Positions 26,886-35,061 of a stretch of 64,000 nucleotides of DNA are shown in pieces. The stretch is from positions 1-64,000 of the forward strand of contig WRKW01000003.1 of assembly GCA_009777955.1 (NCBI GenBank), given 5' to 3'. The position numbers and the translations under genes were made by a program. Each line of letters opens with the position of its first letter. Position 1 is the stretch's first letter. The notes under the pieces are model-generated. The model was not told where the DNA came from, did no database searches, and saw nothing but the letters and a program-made list of their open reading frames with translations. The DNA comes from Alphaproteobacteria bacterium (lineage in GTDB: Bacteria > Pseudomonadota > Alphaproteobacteria > Rs-D84).

Positions 26886-29219
26886 ATGAAATTTACATTG
26901 GATTGGATTAAAGATTATTTGGATACAAATGCATCGCCGGATGAAATTGCCGGGTGTTTGACTTCGATAGGATTGGAAATAGACAGCGTTGATATTCCGG
27001 TTGTTCCGATTGCTGCAAAAATTATCGAATGCGATCCGGTTTCGGGAAGCGATCGCTTGTCGGTGTTACAGGTTGATGATGGCACCGGGGTTTTGCGCCA
27101 GATTGTTTGTGGCGCGCCCAATGTTCGCGTCGGCCTTGTATCTGCACTTGCCCTGCCCGGTTGTAAAATCGGCGATGTGGAAATAAAGTCTGGAAAAATC
27201 CGCGGGGTATTGTCCGATGGAATGATGTGTTCTGAAAAAGAACTGGGGCGCGGCGATGATCATACCGGAATTATAGAGCTTTCGGAAAATTATGAAATCG
27301 GAAATCCAATTTCAGAATCGACAATTGTATTTGAAGCGGGAATTACCCCGAATCGACCGGATTATTTGGCGGTAAAAGGCATTGCACGCGATTTGGCTTC
27401 TGCCGGCATGGGTGATTTTAAAAATCAAAATAATACATGGGGTATAAAAGAATTCGGACATCGTAAAGCCGAAATAAAAAATCTGGCCGCGTGTCCAGTG
27501 TATCGTTTGTGCGAAATACATGGTATAAAAATGGCATCGTCGAATCCGGTTATAGCCAGACGACTTGCTGCCATCGGAATAAATCCAAAAAGCGTGCCTG
27601 TGGATGCCACGAACTATGTTTGCTATGATCTGGGTCAGCCGATGCATTGCTTTGATGCCGATGAAATCAAGGGCGATATAATAATACGAAATGCGATTGA
27701 TGGCGAAAAATTTACCGATCTATTCGGATCGGATCATATTTTAAGCACAGATGATTTGGTAATAGCCGACCAGGACGGTATTTTGGCACTTGCCGGAATA
27801 GTTGGTGGTGCGCGTGGCATGACCACCCCGGATACAAAAAATATATTGTTGGAAAGTGCGTATTTTGAACCGGTCGGAATCCGCAAGACTCGCCGCCGGC
27901 TTTGTCTATCGACCGATTCATCTTATAGATATGAACGTGGTATTGATCCGACAATTACGGAAAAGGCGTTGGATATGGCGGTTAAAATAATTACCGATGC
28001 TTGCGGTGGGGGGATTGTGGGTGCTTATACCGCGGGTGAAAACCCGGCCGAATCGCGCGAAATTAAGTATTTTCCGAACCTGTTCAAACAGAAAACCGGT
28101 ATTGATTTAGCGGTTGAAAAACAGAAAGAAATTTTAGAAAAATTGGATTTTTCGGTTGTTATAAAGGGTGATGAATGGACGATAATTCCACCGCCTGCGC
28201 GTATTGATATAGAAATCCCGGAAAATATAATATCTGAATTAATTCGAATTTACGGTTATGATAAAATTGAAAGTATCGGAAATTCATCTTTATATAAAGA
28301 CCGACAACCCGTTCGTATAGACAAATCGGCGATAAAGTTAAAATTGGCATCTTTGGGTTTAACCGAATCGGTATCTTATGGATTTGGCGATTCGGAAAAG
28401 GAAAAACTGTTGTCATCTATGGATTGTATAATGGTAAAGAATCCTATTGTCGCGACTTTTGATACAGCGCGAAGCAGTTTGGTTCAGAACATGTTGGATA
28501 TTATCGCTGCAAATGATCGGTTCAAAAGATCAAACCTTAACCTATTCGAAATTGGAACGGTATTTAGCGGCGATCAGCCGGGGGAACAACATACTCAATT
28601 GATAATATCACGCACGGGAATCACGGGCAGTAATATCGGCGTAAAACATGGTCGGCCGGTTGAAATTTATGATGTGCGCGCAGATTTAATTTCGCTGTTT
28701 GATGGCGGGGTTATAGAAAATGATCCGGTGCCGCAAAAATGGGCCAATCCATACCGTGCGGGTTGTGTGATTAAAGATGGCGTTATAGTGGCGCGATTCG
28801 CGGAATTGCATCCGGTAATCGCAAAAAAATTCGGAATCAAGACGCGGGTTGTTTTGGGTGTTGTTGATAATATTAATGTATTGCCGACACAAAAAGTGAA
28901 TCAACAATCAGACATTAATAATCAGCCATCAATTAACGATTTTCCAGACTTTCCCATGATAACGCGCGATTTTGCTTTTATTGTGGATAATAAGATATCG
29001 TCAGATGATATTGTCGCGGCCATATCCGCCGAAAATACATTGGTTTATGAAACCAATGTTTTCGATGTATTTGATATGGGCGGCGGAAAAAAATCGGTTG
29101 CATTGGAAATAGTGATACAGCCGGTAACAAACATGTCTGATACGGATCTGCTTGATTTGCAAAATAAAATTATCCGCGATATAGAAAATAAGTTTGATGC
29201 AAAGATTCGTGATAGATAA
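26886..29219 (+). CDS. pheT: Phenylalanine-tRNA ligase beta subunit
   Basis: A 777-residue subunit with all modules: an N-terminal tRNA-binding OB fold (AAKIIECDPVSGSDRLSVLQ, about 43-62), B3/B4 editing domain (INPKSVPVDATNYVCYDLGQ), B5 domain and C-terminal ferredoxin-like anticodon-binding domain (DFPMITRDFAFIV near 690). Length is typical. The downstream 260 bp hold a repeat array and no gene. Confidence 0.96.
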   Translation: MKFTLDWIKDYLDTNASPDEIAGCLTSIGLEIDSVDIPVVPIAAKIIECDPVSGSDRLSVLQVDDGTGVLRQIVCGAPNVRVGLVSALALPGCKIGDVEIKSGKIRGVLSDGMMCSEKELGRGDDHTGIIELSENYEIGNPISESTIVFEAGITPNRPDYLAVKGIARDLASAGMGDFKNQNNTWGIKEFGHRKAEIKNLAACPVYRLCEIHGIKMASSNPVIARRLAAIGINPKSVPVDATNYVCYDLGQPMHCFDADEIKGDIIIRNAIDGEKFTDLFGSDHILSTDDLVIADQDGILALAGIVGGARGMTTPDTKNILLESAYFEPVGIRKTRRRLCLSTDSSYRYERGIDPTITEKALDMAVKIITDACGGGIVGAYTAGENPAESREIKYFPNLFKQKTGIDLAVEKQKEILEKLDFSVVIKGDEWTIIPPPARIDIEIPENIISELIRIYGYDKIESIGNSSLYKDRQPVRIDKSAIKLKLASLGLTESVSYGFGDSEKEKLLSSMDCIMVKNPIVATFDTARSSLVQNMLDIIAANDRFKRSNLNLFEIGTVFSGDQPGEQHTQLIISRTGITGSNIGVKHGRPVEIYDVRADLISLFDGGVIENDPVPQKWANPYRAGCVIKDGVIVARFAELHPVIAKKFGIKTRVVLGVVDNINVLPTQKVNQQSDINNQPSINDFPDFPMITRDFAFIVDNKISSDDIVAAISAENTLVYETNVFDVFDMGGGKKSVALEIVIQPVTNMSDTDLLDLQNKIIRDIENKFDAKIRDR

Positions 29220-29228
29220 TATATTCCC

Positions 29229-29470
29229 ATCGTGTCATTGCGGTTTAATGTCATTGCGAGTCACGCCGTCAGGCGGACGAAGCAATCTTTTCCCAAAGGG
29301 GAATTATAAGAATTCCATTGTCTGGAAAGATTGCTTCGCGGTCTTTGACCGCTCGCAATGACACAAAATGTTGGAAAAGATTGCTTCGCTGTCTTCGACC
29401 ACTCGCAATGACACGAAATGTCTGAAAAGATTGCTTCGTCCGCCTGGCGGCGTGACTCGCAATGACCACT
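29229..29470. repeat. Second array of TCATTGCGAG-type repeats
   Basis: Same repeat family as 72-356, with forward units near 29234 and 29251 and inverted units near 29351, 29401 and 29455. It ends 10 bp short of the stop codon of the variable exported protein, so both arrays in the window flank members of that family. Confidence 0.85.
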
Positions 29471-29480
29471 CGCCATAACA

Positions 29481-29987
29481 TCAAAGGCCGAGACCCGCAA
29501 ACAGCGCCGACCGGAAGTCGGAACCGGAATCGTACAGGGCGCTGAACGCGCAATAGCGCGCGCAGTTAGACGCGCAATCGGACGGAGCGCTGTAGCCGTA
29601 CAGGAAAACCCAAGCCGACGAAGCGACACTAAACCCAGGAATGCTTGTCAGCTTACACCAACATCTATTTCCGCTGTCGGCAACAGGATTTCCAATATTA
29701 AGGTATGTTCCGCTTGTGCTTGAACACAGGCTTGTTCCACTGAACTCTGATACATTACTTCCAGTACAACTTGCTACTCTCCAATCGCCAAGGGACAGGT
29801 TGGTACAATCACGATTTGTGCCACTACCACTAGTGCCGTTAGCAGGACACTGGGTGTAACTACCGCAACTACTCGGGCTATTGGGTTTCGGCACACATGC
29901 CACAGCGGCAATAGACCCATGCAATGGGATTATCGTTAATACAGCAAGGATGCTTGTTAGCTTTATAGTTTTGTTAAATGTATTCAT
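29481..29987 (-). CDS. Exported DGR target protein (variable protein A)
   Basis: A 168-residue protein with a signal peptide (residues 1-30) and a Cys-rich mature part. It is a close paralogue of the gene at 42721. The last 60 nt before the variable block are identical to that copy, then 25 codons (nt 29603 down to about 29529) differ at 18 positions, all first or second codon positions, then the FAGLGL end is identical again. Compared with the template-like repeat at 43373, most differing sites carry adenine in the template. No lectin fold could be recognised. The start at 29987 has GGAGAG upstream and the family promoter at 30015-30043. Confidence 0.85.
   Translation of the reverse strand: MNTFNKTIKLTSILAVLTIIPLHGSIAAVACVPKPNSPSSCGSYTQCPANGTSGSGTNRDCTNLSLGDWRVASCTGSNVSEFSGTSLCSSTSGTYLNIGNPVADSGNRCWCKLTSIPGFSVASSAWVFLYGYSAPSDCASNCARYCAFSALYDSGSDFRSALFAGLGL
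29529..29603 (-). other. Variable region of protein A
   Basis: Hypervariable 75-nt block of codons mostly of the NNC or NNT form (CTG TAC GGC TAC AGC GCT at its start), directly after GGCTTGGGTTTTC. Length differs by two codons from the block in protein B just downstream of it, so A and B probably used different templates. Confidence 0.75.
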
Positions 29988-30014
29988 GATACCCTCTCCT
30001 TTGGGTATATTTAT

Positions 30015-30085
30015 ATTATACCACATGCCATGACAAAGGTCAATTTGTATTTAGTCATGTAAAGTGAGCAGAATTGAGAGATGAT
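30015..30085 (-). promoter_or_regulatory. Promoter of variable protein A
   Basis: Minus strand TTGACC (30038-30043), 17 bp, TATAAT (30015-30020). The block from here to about 30085 matches positions 1-70 and the region before 42721, so promoter and upstream sequence are conserved with the family. Confidence 0.85.
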
Positions 30086-30100
30086 ATCATTATAATAATA

Positions 30101-30745
30101 TCAATCGGATTTGCCCATAACATTCCTATATGGACACCATTTTGCCACAGGACATTCGATACATTTTGGTTTTAATGCCTTACAGGTATAACGTCCATGC
30201 AGAACCATAGTGTGATTTACCATTCCATGGTATTTTCTGGGAATTGTTTTCAAAAGCTGTACTTCGACCTTTTCCGGGGTATTATCCATAGAACCGACCC
30301 AGCCGAATCTATGTGCCAGACGGAATACATGGGTATCAACCCCCACCATCGGCGCATCCCAAAGCACATTCATTATTACATTTGCGGTCTTGCGCCCTAT
30401 TCCGGGAAGGGCCATTAATTCATCCTGTGTCCGTGGCAAAATTCCGCCGGTGGCGGCCAATTCCCGCGCAAGCCCGATAATATTTTTCGCTTTGTTGTTA
30501 AAAAACGAAATAACCTTTATATGTTTTTTTAATCCATTTTCGCCAAGCGTCAGCATTCTTTCCGGATTATCCGCAACAGCAAACAAACCGGGTGTGACTT
30601 CGTTGACTTTTTTATCTGTTGCCTGTGCCGACAGGATAACCGCCACCGCAAAAGTGAATTCGTTTACCGAATATAGTTCCGACCGTACAGACATATCGAT
30701 GGTTGGCGGAACTTTGGTGAAATAAATTTGCGGGGTCAGTTTCAT
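30101..30745 (-). CDS. nth: Endonuclease III
   Basis: A 214-residue base-excision glycosylase/AP lyase. Helix-hairpin-helix LPGIGRKTANVI with the catalytic Lys (about K122), catalytic Asp in VGVDTHVFRL, and a 4Fe-4S loop with the exact spacing C-x6-C-x2-C-x5-C near the C terminus (CKALKPKCIECPVAKWC). It is the last gene of the GNAT-ileS-rmlC-nth operon, 8 bp after rmlC. Confidence 0.96.
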   Translation of the reverse strand: MKLTPQIYFTKVPPTIDMSVRSELYSVNEFTFAVAVILSAQATDKKVNEVTPGLFAVADNPERMLTLGENGLKKHIKVISFFNNKAKNIIGLARELAATGGILPRTQDELMALPGIGRKTANVIMNVLWDAPMVGVDTHVFRLAHRFGWVGSMDNTPEKVEVQLLKTIPRKYHGMVNHTMVLHGRYTCKALKPKCIECPVAKWCPYRNVMGKSD

Positions 30746-30753
30746 TTGCGATT

Positions 30754-31308
30754 TTACCGGCCTTTTTGAAAAATTTTGCTATCCAGATACGGCAAGTTCC
30801 GGTCTTTATTCGAAACTATCGTCAAGTTTTCTGGAATACGCCAGTTTATATTCAATATCGGGTCGTCAAAACGTATTCCGCCGTCGGCCCTTGGGTTATA
30901 AAAATTATCGCACTTGTAAAATAATGTGGCTTCGCCGGACAAAACAGAAAAACCATGTGCAAAGCCGCGCGGAATAAACAGCATGTTCTTTTTTTCGGCA
31001 CTTAATTCCGCGGTTATATACTGTCCGTATGTTGGGCTGTCCGGTCGCAAATCAACCGCGACATCCAGTACGGTGCCCTTTATTACGCGAACCAGCTTTG
31101 CCTGGGCATATTTGCCCTTTTGAAAATGCAGTCCGCGAATTGTGCCATGGGTTGAATATGATTGATTATCCTGTACAAATACATTCGGTATTCCGTTTTT
31201 ACCGAATTCTTTATAATTATATGATTCGAAAAAATATCCGCGCGAATCTCGGAATATTTTCGGCTCTATGATTATCAGACTCTCAATATGCGTTTTCGTA
31301 AATTTCAT
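30754..31308 (-). CDS. rmlC: dTDP-4-dehydrorhamnose 3,5-epimerase
   Basis: A 184-residue cupin that makes dTDP-L-rhamnose precursor for surface polysaccharides. RGLHFQ (about 60-65, catalytic His), AVDLRPDSPTYGQ, and FIPRGFAHGFSVLS are diagnostic. The usual partners rmlA, rmlB and rmlD are absent here, so it is orphaned inside a synthetase operon, 3 bp after ileS. Confidence 0.93.
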   Translation of the reverse strand: MKFTKTHIESLIIIEPKIFRDSRGYFFESYNYKEFGKNGIPNVFVQDNQSYSTHGTIRGLHFQKGKYAQAKLVRVIKGTVLDVAVDLRPDSPTYGQYITAELSAEKKNMLFIPRGFAHGFSVLSGEATLFYKCDNFYNPRADGGIRFDDPILNINWRIPENLTIVSNKDRNLPYLDSKIFQKGR

Positions 31309-31311
31309 GGT

Positions 31312-34300
31312 TTATATCTTTTTAATTTTTACTTCGAATTTATAGCCTTCTATTATAATAGAATAATCGCCACCGCCAACCGGTGATAATCGCATATCGG
31401 TAATCAATGCGTTTTCTTTTATCATTTCCGAATGTGTGTTTATTGCGTCGGCCAATTCTGTATCAGCAGAATATTCCAGTATTATCCTGTCGGATACGTC
31501 AAGGTCTTTTTCTTTCCGCGAATCTTGAATAAACCGCAAAGCATCACGGGCCAATCCTTCGGAAATTAATTCCGGTGTGATATTTGTATCAAGCATCACA
31601 ACAGCTGTATTGTCTGGAAGTGCCGCCCCGGTTACGCCGGGTTTGATATTCAGGCGGGTTTCAAATTCATCGGGCAACAGATCCCAATCTGCGGGATTAA
31701 AGCCGGGCTGTTTTGATGCGGCCATGATTTCTTTTAATTTACTGCCCAGTCGCGCGCCGATTTTGGGTGTGACTAAATATACAAATGAATCGGCGACAGA
31801 CGAAATATCATCCGAAAATTCCACGTTTTTAATATTTAATTCGTCTTTGATAATATCCGTATATTCGGACAGGCTTTTGCCTATAATTGTCAGTTTTGCC
31901 AGGGGCAATCTGTTTCGCAATTTGTATGTTTCGCGCAGTTTTTTCCCGGTCGAGATTATAGATTGTGTATGACGCATATATGTTAACAGATCGTAATTAA
32001 CATCCCAGTCTTTTGTATCATTTAACCGGGCAAGATGAACCGATTCCTTGTTTGTAAGATTGCGATAAATATAATCACTGATAAATGGCGCAAATGGTGC
32101 CAAAAGCTTGCAAAGCGTTGTCAGCACATGCCATAAAGTACCAAAAGCACCCTGGTCTTCATTCCAAAAACGTTCGCGCGAGCGGCGGATATACCAATTA
32201 TTCAAAGTATCTAAGAATTTTATAAATTCTTTGATAGCTATATCCGGTTTGTATATATTCAGGGTATGAATTACCGTTCCATATAATTCATCCAGCTCTG
32301 TCAGAATATATGTATCTAAGATGTTTCTATTTTCGGTATGACTTTCAAAATTTATTGTTACGTTTCCTGCATTTGCATACAATGTAAAGAAATGATATGC
32401 GTTCCAAAGGGGAACCAGTATGTTTTTTATAGGTTCATTAAACACTTTGCCTGCTTTGTCTATAAGAACTGGCTCTGCCTTTATAAAATTAGAACCCAAC
32501 AGATAAATGCGTACGGCATCTGCGCCATATATGTCAAATAATTTCTGCGGATCTTCAAAGTTACCAAGCGATTTTGACATTTTTTGCTTATCTTCATCCA
32601 ATGTCATTCCATTTGCGGTAACGGTTTTAAACGCGGGCTTGTCAAACAATGCAGTTGCCAGAACCATCAAAGTATAGAACCAGCCGCGTGTTTGATCTAT
32701 TCCTTCGATAATATAGTCGGTTGGGAAAGTTGTATTGAATTTTTCTGCGTTTTCGAATGGGTAATGCAATGCGGCAAACGGCATAGAACCCGCGTCGAAC
32801 CAACAGTCCAAAACATCCGGGATGCGTTTCCACCCGTCTTTTTCCAGTTTGTCTAAGGTCGGTCGATGCAAATCGTCTATATTTACGCCAAAAAATTCTT
32901 CCAATTCTGCGACAGAGCCAAAAAATTTTATGCCATCATCGGGATTGTCTGTTTTCCATATAGGCAACGGGGTTCCCCAAAAACGGTTTCTGGTAATTGC
33001 CCAGGGGCGTGCGTTTTCTATCCATTTAGTGAATCGTTCGCCGGCGGATGTCCAATTGACCAGTTTGTTATTTTTTATCAAACGATCGCGAATCGCGGGT
33101 ACGTCAATGTACCAAGAATCGGTGGCGCGGTATATTAATTTGGTATGTGTGCGGTCATCAAACGGATAAGAATGGACATATTGTTCTTTTTTTATCAAAA
33201 CACCGGCTTTTTTCAAAAATTCTATGATTTTCGGGTTTGCTTCGAATATATTTTCGCCCGCCCAATTTTCAACTTCTTTTGTGAAATTACCATAATTATC
33301 CACATTCAAGATTACCGGGAATTTGGAATCCAGTGCACGCGCGGCAAGAAAATCTTCTTCGCCGTACGCGGGTGCTATATGAACAATTCCCGTACCGCTG
33401 GAATCAGATACATAATCGGCCGGGATTATTTTATACAATTTCGTGCGGTCTTTGTGATCTTTATAATAGTCGAACAACGGCCTGTATGAAAGACCGACCA
33501 GTTCTGAACCCATAAGATTTCCAATTTTATTGGCTTTGGCGAATTGCTTTTCATACGCTTTCAAACGCGATTCGGCAATGATATATTCTTTGCCATCTTC
33601 GTCCTTCATCACAATATAATTCATTTTCGGATTTACGGCCAACAATGAATTTCCCGGCAAAGTCCAGGGCGTGGTGGTCCATGCAAGCAATCGTCGACCA
33701 TTTTCCAGTTCGAACCAAACAGTTATCGCATCATCGACCACATCTTGGTATTGCTTTGCGGCATCGGCGTTTGATACTACGGTTCCAAGCTTCCAAGAAT
33801 ATGGATTAACTTTATAATCTTCGAATAAAAGGCCTTTGTTATATAGCTCTTTCAACGCCCAAAGTACAGATTCCATATAATTTACATCCATGGTGATATA
33901 TTCTTGTCCTGTGTCGCCAAATTCAACCCAGCGGCCAATACGCTTAATATAGTTTCGCCATTCATTCGCATAGAGCATAACGCCGTTTCTGCACATGTCA
34001 CAAAATTCTTCAACACCTTTTTCTTTGACTATATCGTTTGCAGATTTTCCGGTTTGCTTTTCAACTGTAACCTCTGTCGGCAGTCCATGAACATCCCATC
34101 CAAATTGATGTATGACACAACGCCCCAGCATGGTTTGAAAACGCACAACCATATCCTTTACAGCCGATACGCCAATGTGTCCGACATGGGGTTTTGAAGA
34201 TGGTGTCGGCGGGCCATCATAGAATGAAAACGGCACGCCATTTTTTGTTTGCTCTGACGATTTGCGAAAAGTATCGTTTTTGCGCCAAAGGTTCAATATT

Positions 34301-34353
34301 TGGTGTTCTAATTCTGGGAAGTTTGCTTTTGGTTCTGTTTTTGGAAATTTCAT
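31312..34353 (-). CDS. ileS: Isoleucine-tRNA ligase, type 2 (eukaryote-like)
   Basis: A 1013-residue class I synthetase. HIGH motif as PHVGH (55-59), KMSKS as KQKMSKSLGNF (about 595-605), editing-domain motifs WTTTPWTLPGN and, after the catalytic core, an anticodon-binding and long C-terminal part. Sequence blocks such as GLPTEVTVEKQTGK, IGRWVEFGD and the 1000-plus length point to the IleRS2 branch, shared by archaea, eukaryotes, rickettsiae and mupirocin-resistant strains, and lacking the C-terminal zinc finger of E. coli IleRS. The start has AAGGA upstream. It is preceded by an Ile-rich leader peptide and terminator upstream of the operon. Confidence 0.95.
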   Translation of the reverse strand: MKFPKTEPKANFPELEHQILNLWRKNDTFRKSSEQTKNGVPFSFYDGPPTPSSKPHVGHIGVSAVKDMVVRFQTMLGRCVIHQFGWDVHGLPTEVTVEKQTGKSANDIVKEKGVEEFCDMCRNGVMLYANEWRNYIKRIGRWVEFGDTGQEYITMDVNYMESVLWALKELYNKGLLFEDYKVNPYSWKLGTVVSNADAAKQYQDVVDDAITVWFELENGRRLLAWTTTPWTLPGNSLLAVNPKMNYIVMKDEDGKEYIIAESRLKAYEKQFAKANKIGNLMGSELVGLSYRPLFDYYKDHKDRTKLYKIIPADYVSDSSGTGIVHIAPAYGEEDFLAARALDSKFPVILNVDNYGNFTKEVENWAGENIFEANPKIIEFLKKAGVLIKKEQYVHSYPFDDRTHTKLIYRATDSWYIDVPAIRDRLIKNNKLVNWTSAGERFTKWIENARPWAITRNRFWGTPLPIWKTDNPDDGIKFFGSVAELEEFFGVNIDDLHRPTLDKLEKDGWKRIPDVLDCWFDAGSMPFAALHYPFENAEKFNTTFPTDYIIEGIDQTRGWFYTLMVLATALFDKPAFKTVTANGMTLDEDKQKMSKSLGNFEDPQKLFDIYGADAVRIYLLGSNFIKAEPVLIDKAGKVFNEPIKNILVPLWNAYHFFTLYANAGNVTINFESHTENRNILDTYILTELDELYGTVIHTLNIYKPDIAIKEFIKFLDTLNNWYIRRSRERFWNEDQGAFGTLWHVLTTLCKLLAPFAPFISDYIYRNLTNKESVHLARLNDTKDWDVNYDLLTYMRHTQSIISTGKKLRETYKLRNRLPLAKLTIIGKSLSEYTDIIKDELNIKNVEFSDDISSVADSFVYLVTPKIGARLGSKLKEIMAASKQPGFNPADWDLLPDEFETRLNIKPGVTGAALPDNTAVVMLDTNITPELISEGLARDALRFIQDSRKEKDLDVSDRIILEYSADTELADAINTHSEMIKENALITDMRLSPVGGGDYSIIIEGYKFEVKIKKI

Positions 34354-34367
34354 TTCACTTATCCTTT

Positions 34368-34913
34368 TTATTTAAAATCTTTCAAATCAAATTCAAAAAA
34401 TGTCACAGGTTTATTTTCAAAATTCGGGTCGGTTGTTTCTGCTATCCTTTTACAGCCGATTTTATCATAAAATCCACAGGATTTATTTGCAGAAGCGCAT
34501 CTAATTATAAATTTTTCTGCACCCGCTGTTATAGCCCTGCGCGCCCATTCGGAAAATAATTTACGCCCTATTCCGGTTCCTATGACATTTGGATCAACAT
34601 AAAGGGCATCAAGTATCCATACATCATTGGTTTCAGATATAGTTTGCGATCGTCCCAATCCGCCGATGGCAAATCCCGTGATTTTGCCGGCCGAATTTGT
34701 AGAAACCAGTGCGATTTTGTAATCGTTTTCCGCAGAGGTTTTTCCGGCGAGCCTTGGTGTGTAATTGCGTATCTTTTCCAGCATGGTATCAAGAAGCCCG
34801 TCGCTGATTATTCCGCGATAGGCATATTCCCAGCCATCGGCATTTATGCGGTTGATGTCTGGTCTGTCCGCTGGGATTACGTCACGAATAAATATTTGTT
34901 TTTCTTGTGTCAC
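34368..34913 (-). CDS. GNAT-family N-acetyltransferase
   Basis: A 181-residue acetyl-CoA-dependent acyltransferase. Motif A is ALYVDPNVIGTGIGRKLF (about 108-125), with a beta-bulge strand before it and CGFYDKIGC as motif B. Substrate unknown. It starts the operon 14 bp before ileS, so it is under the same leader attenuator; it might modify an amino acid, antibiotic or protein N terminus, but nothing in the sequence decides. Confidence 0.85.
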   Translation of the reverse strand: MTQEKQIFIRDVIPADRPDINRINADGWEYAYRGIISDGLLDTMLEKIRNYTPRLAGKTSAENDYKIALVSTNSAGKITGFAIGGLGRSQTISETNDVWILDALYVDPNVIGTGIGRKLFSEWARRAITAGAEKFIIRCASANKSCGFYDKIGCKRIAETTDPNFENKPVTFFEFDLKDFK

Positions 34914-34925
34914 TGTTTTTCCATA

Positions 34926-34945
34926 TAAAAAAGGCGCATATGCGC
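34926..34945 (-). terminator. Attenuator terminator in the ileS operon leader
   Basis: Minus strand: GGCGC, loop ATAT, GCGCC (34932-34945, perfect palindrome) followed by TTTTTT (34926-34931). It lies in the 5' leader of the GNAT-ileS operon, 12 bp before the GNAT ATG. A preceding imperfect hairpin (GCAAACGC with GCGGTTGC) could compete with it, and GGCG of that hairpin can pair with the CGCC of the terminator. Confidence 0.75.
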
Positions 34946-34974
34946 CCCAGCAACCGCCAAAGCGCGTTTGCTGT

Positions 34975-35007
34975 TTATCCTATGATAATGGTGTTTTTAC
35001 CGTACAT
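34975..35007 (-). CDS. Isoleucine leader peptide of the ileS operon
   Basis: An 11-codon reading frame, MYGKNTIIIG then TAA, with three consecutive Ile codons (ATT ATC ATA, using all three Ile codons). The ATG lies 7 nt after a TATAAT box, so it would be translated from a leaderless start. It is followed by a hairpin and then an intrinsic terminator before the GNAT-ileS genes. Stalling at the Ile codons when charged tRNA-Ile is scarce would favour readthrough into ileS. The mechanism is inferred from this arrangement. Confidence 0.75.
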   Translation of the reverse strand: MYGKNTIIIG

Positions 35008-35014
35008 GTCCGGG

Positions 35015-35042
35015 ATTATAAACAACTTGAAATCAATGTCAA
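35015..35042 (-). promoter_or_regulatory. Consensus promoter of the ileS operon
   Basis: Minus strand TTGACA (35037-35042), 16 bp, TATAAT (35015-35020): both hexamers perfect. It overlaps the divergent mnmG promoter (TTGAAA 35027-35032, TAAAGT 35049-35054). Confidence 0.85.
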
Positions 35043-35054
35043 GCGTGATAAAGT
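35027..35054 (+). promoter_or_regulatory. mnmG promoter, leaderless type
   Basis: TTGAAA (35027-35032), 16 bp, TAAAGT (35049-35054), then CTGTTCT and ATG. No ribosome-binding site. Shares its DNA with the divergent ileS-operon promoter. Confidence 0.55.
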
Positions 35055-35061
35055 CTGTTCT

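Noticed and set aside
29471-29529. An intact second template repeat next to protein A
   Set aside because: No further copy of the GTGTCGCTTCGTCGGCTTGG block was seen around 29.2-30.1 kb; only the repeat array and the nth gene flank it.
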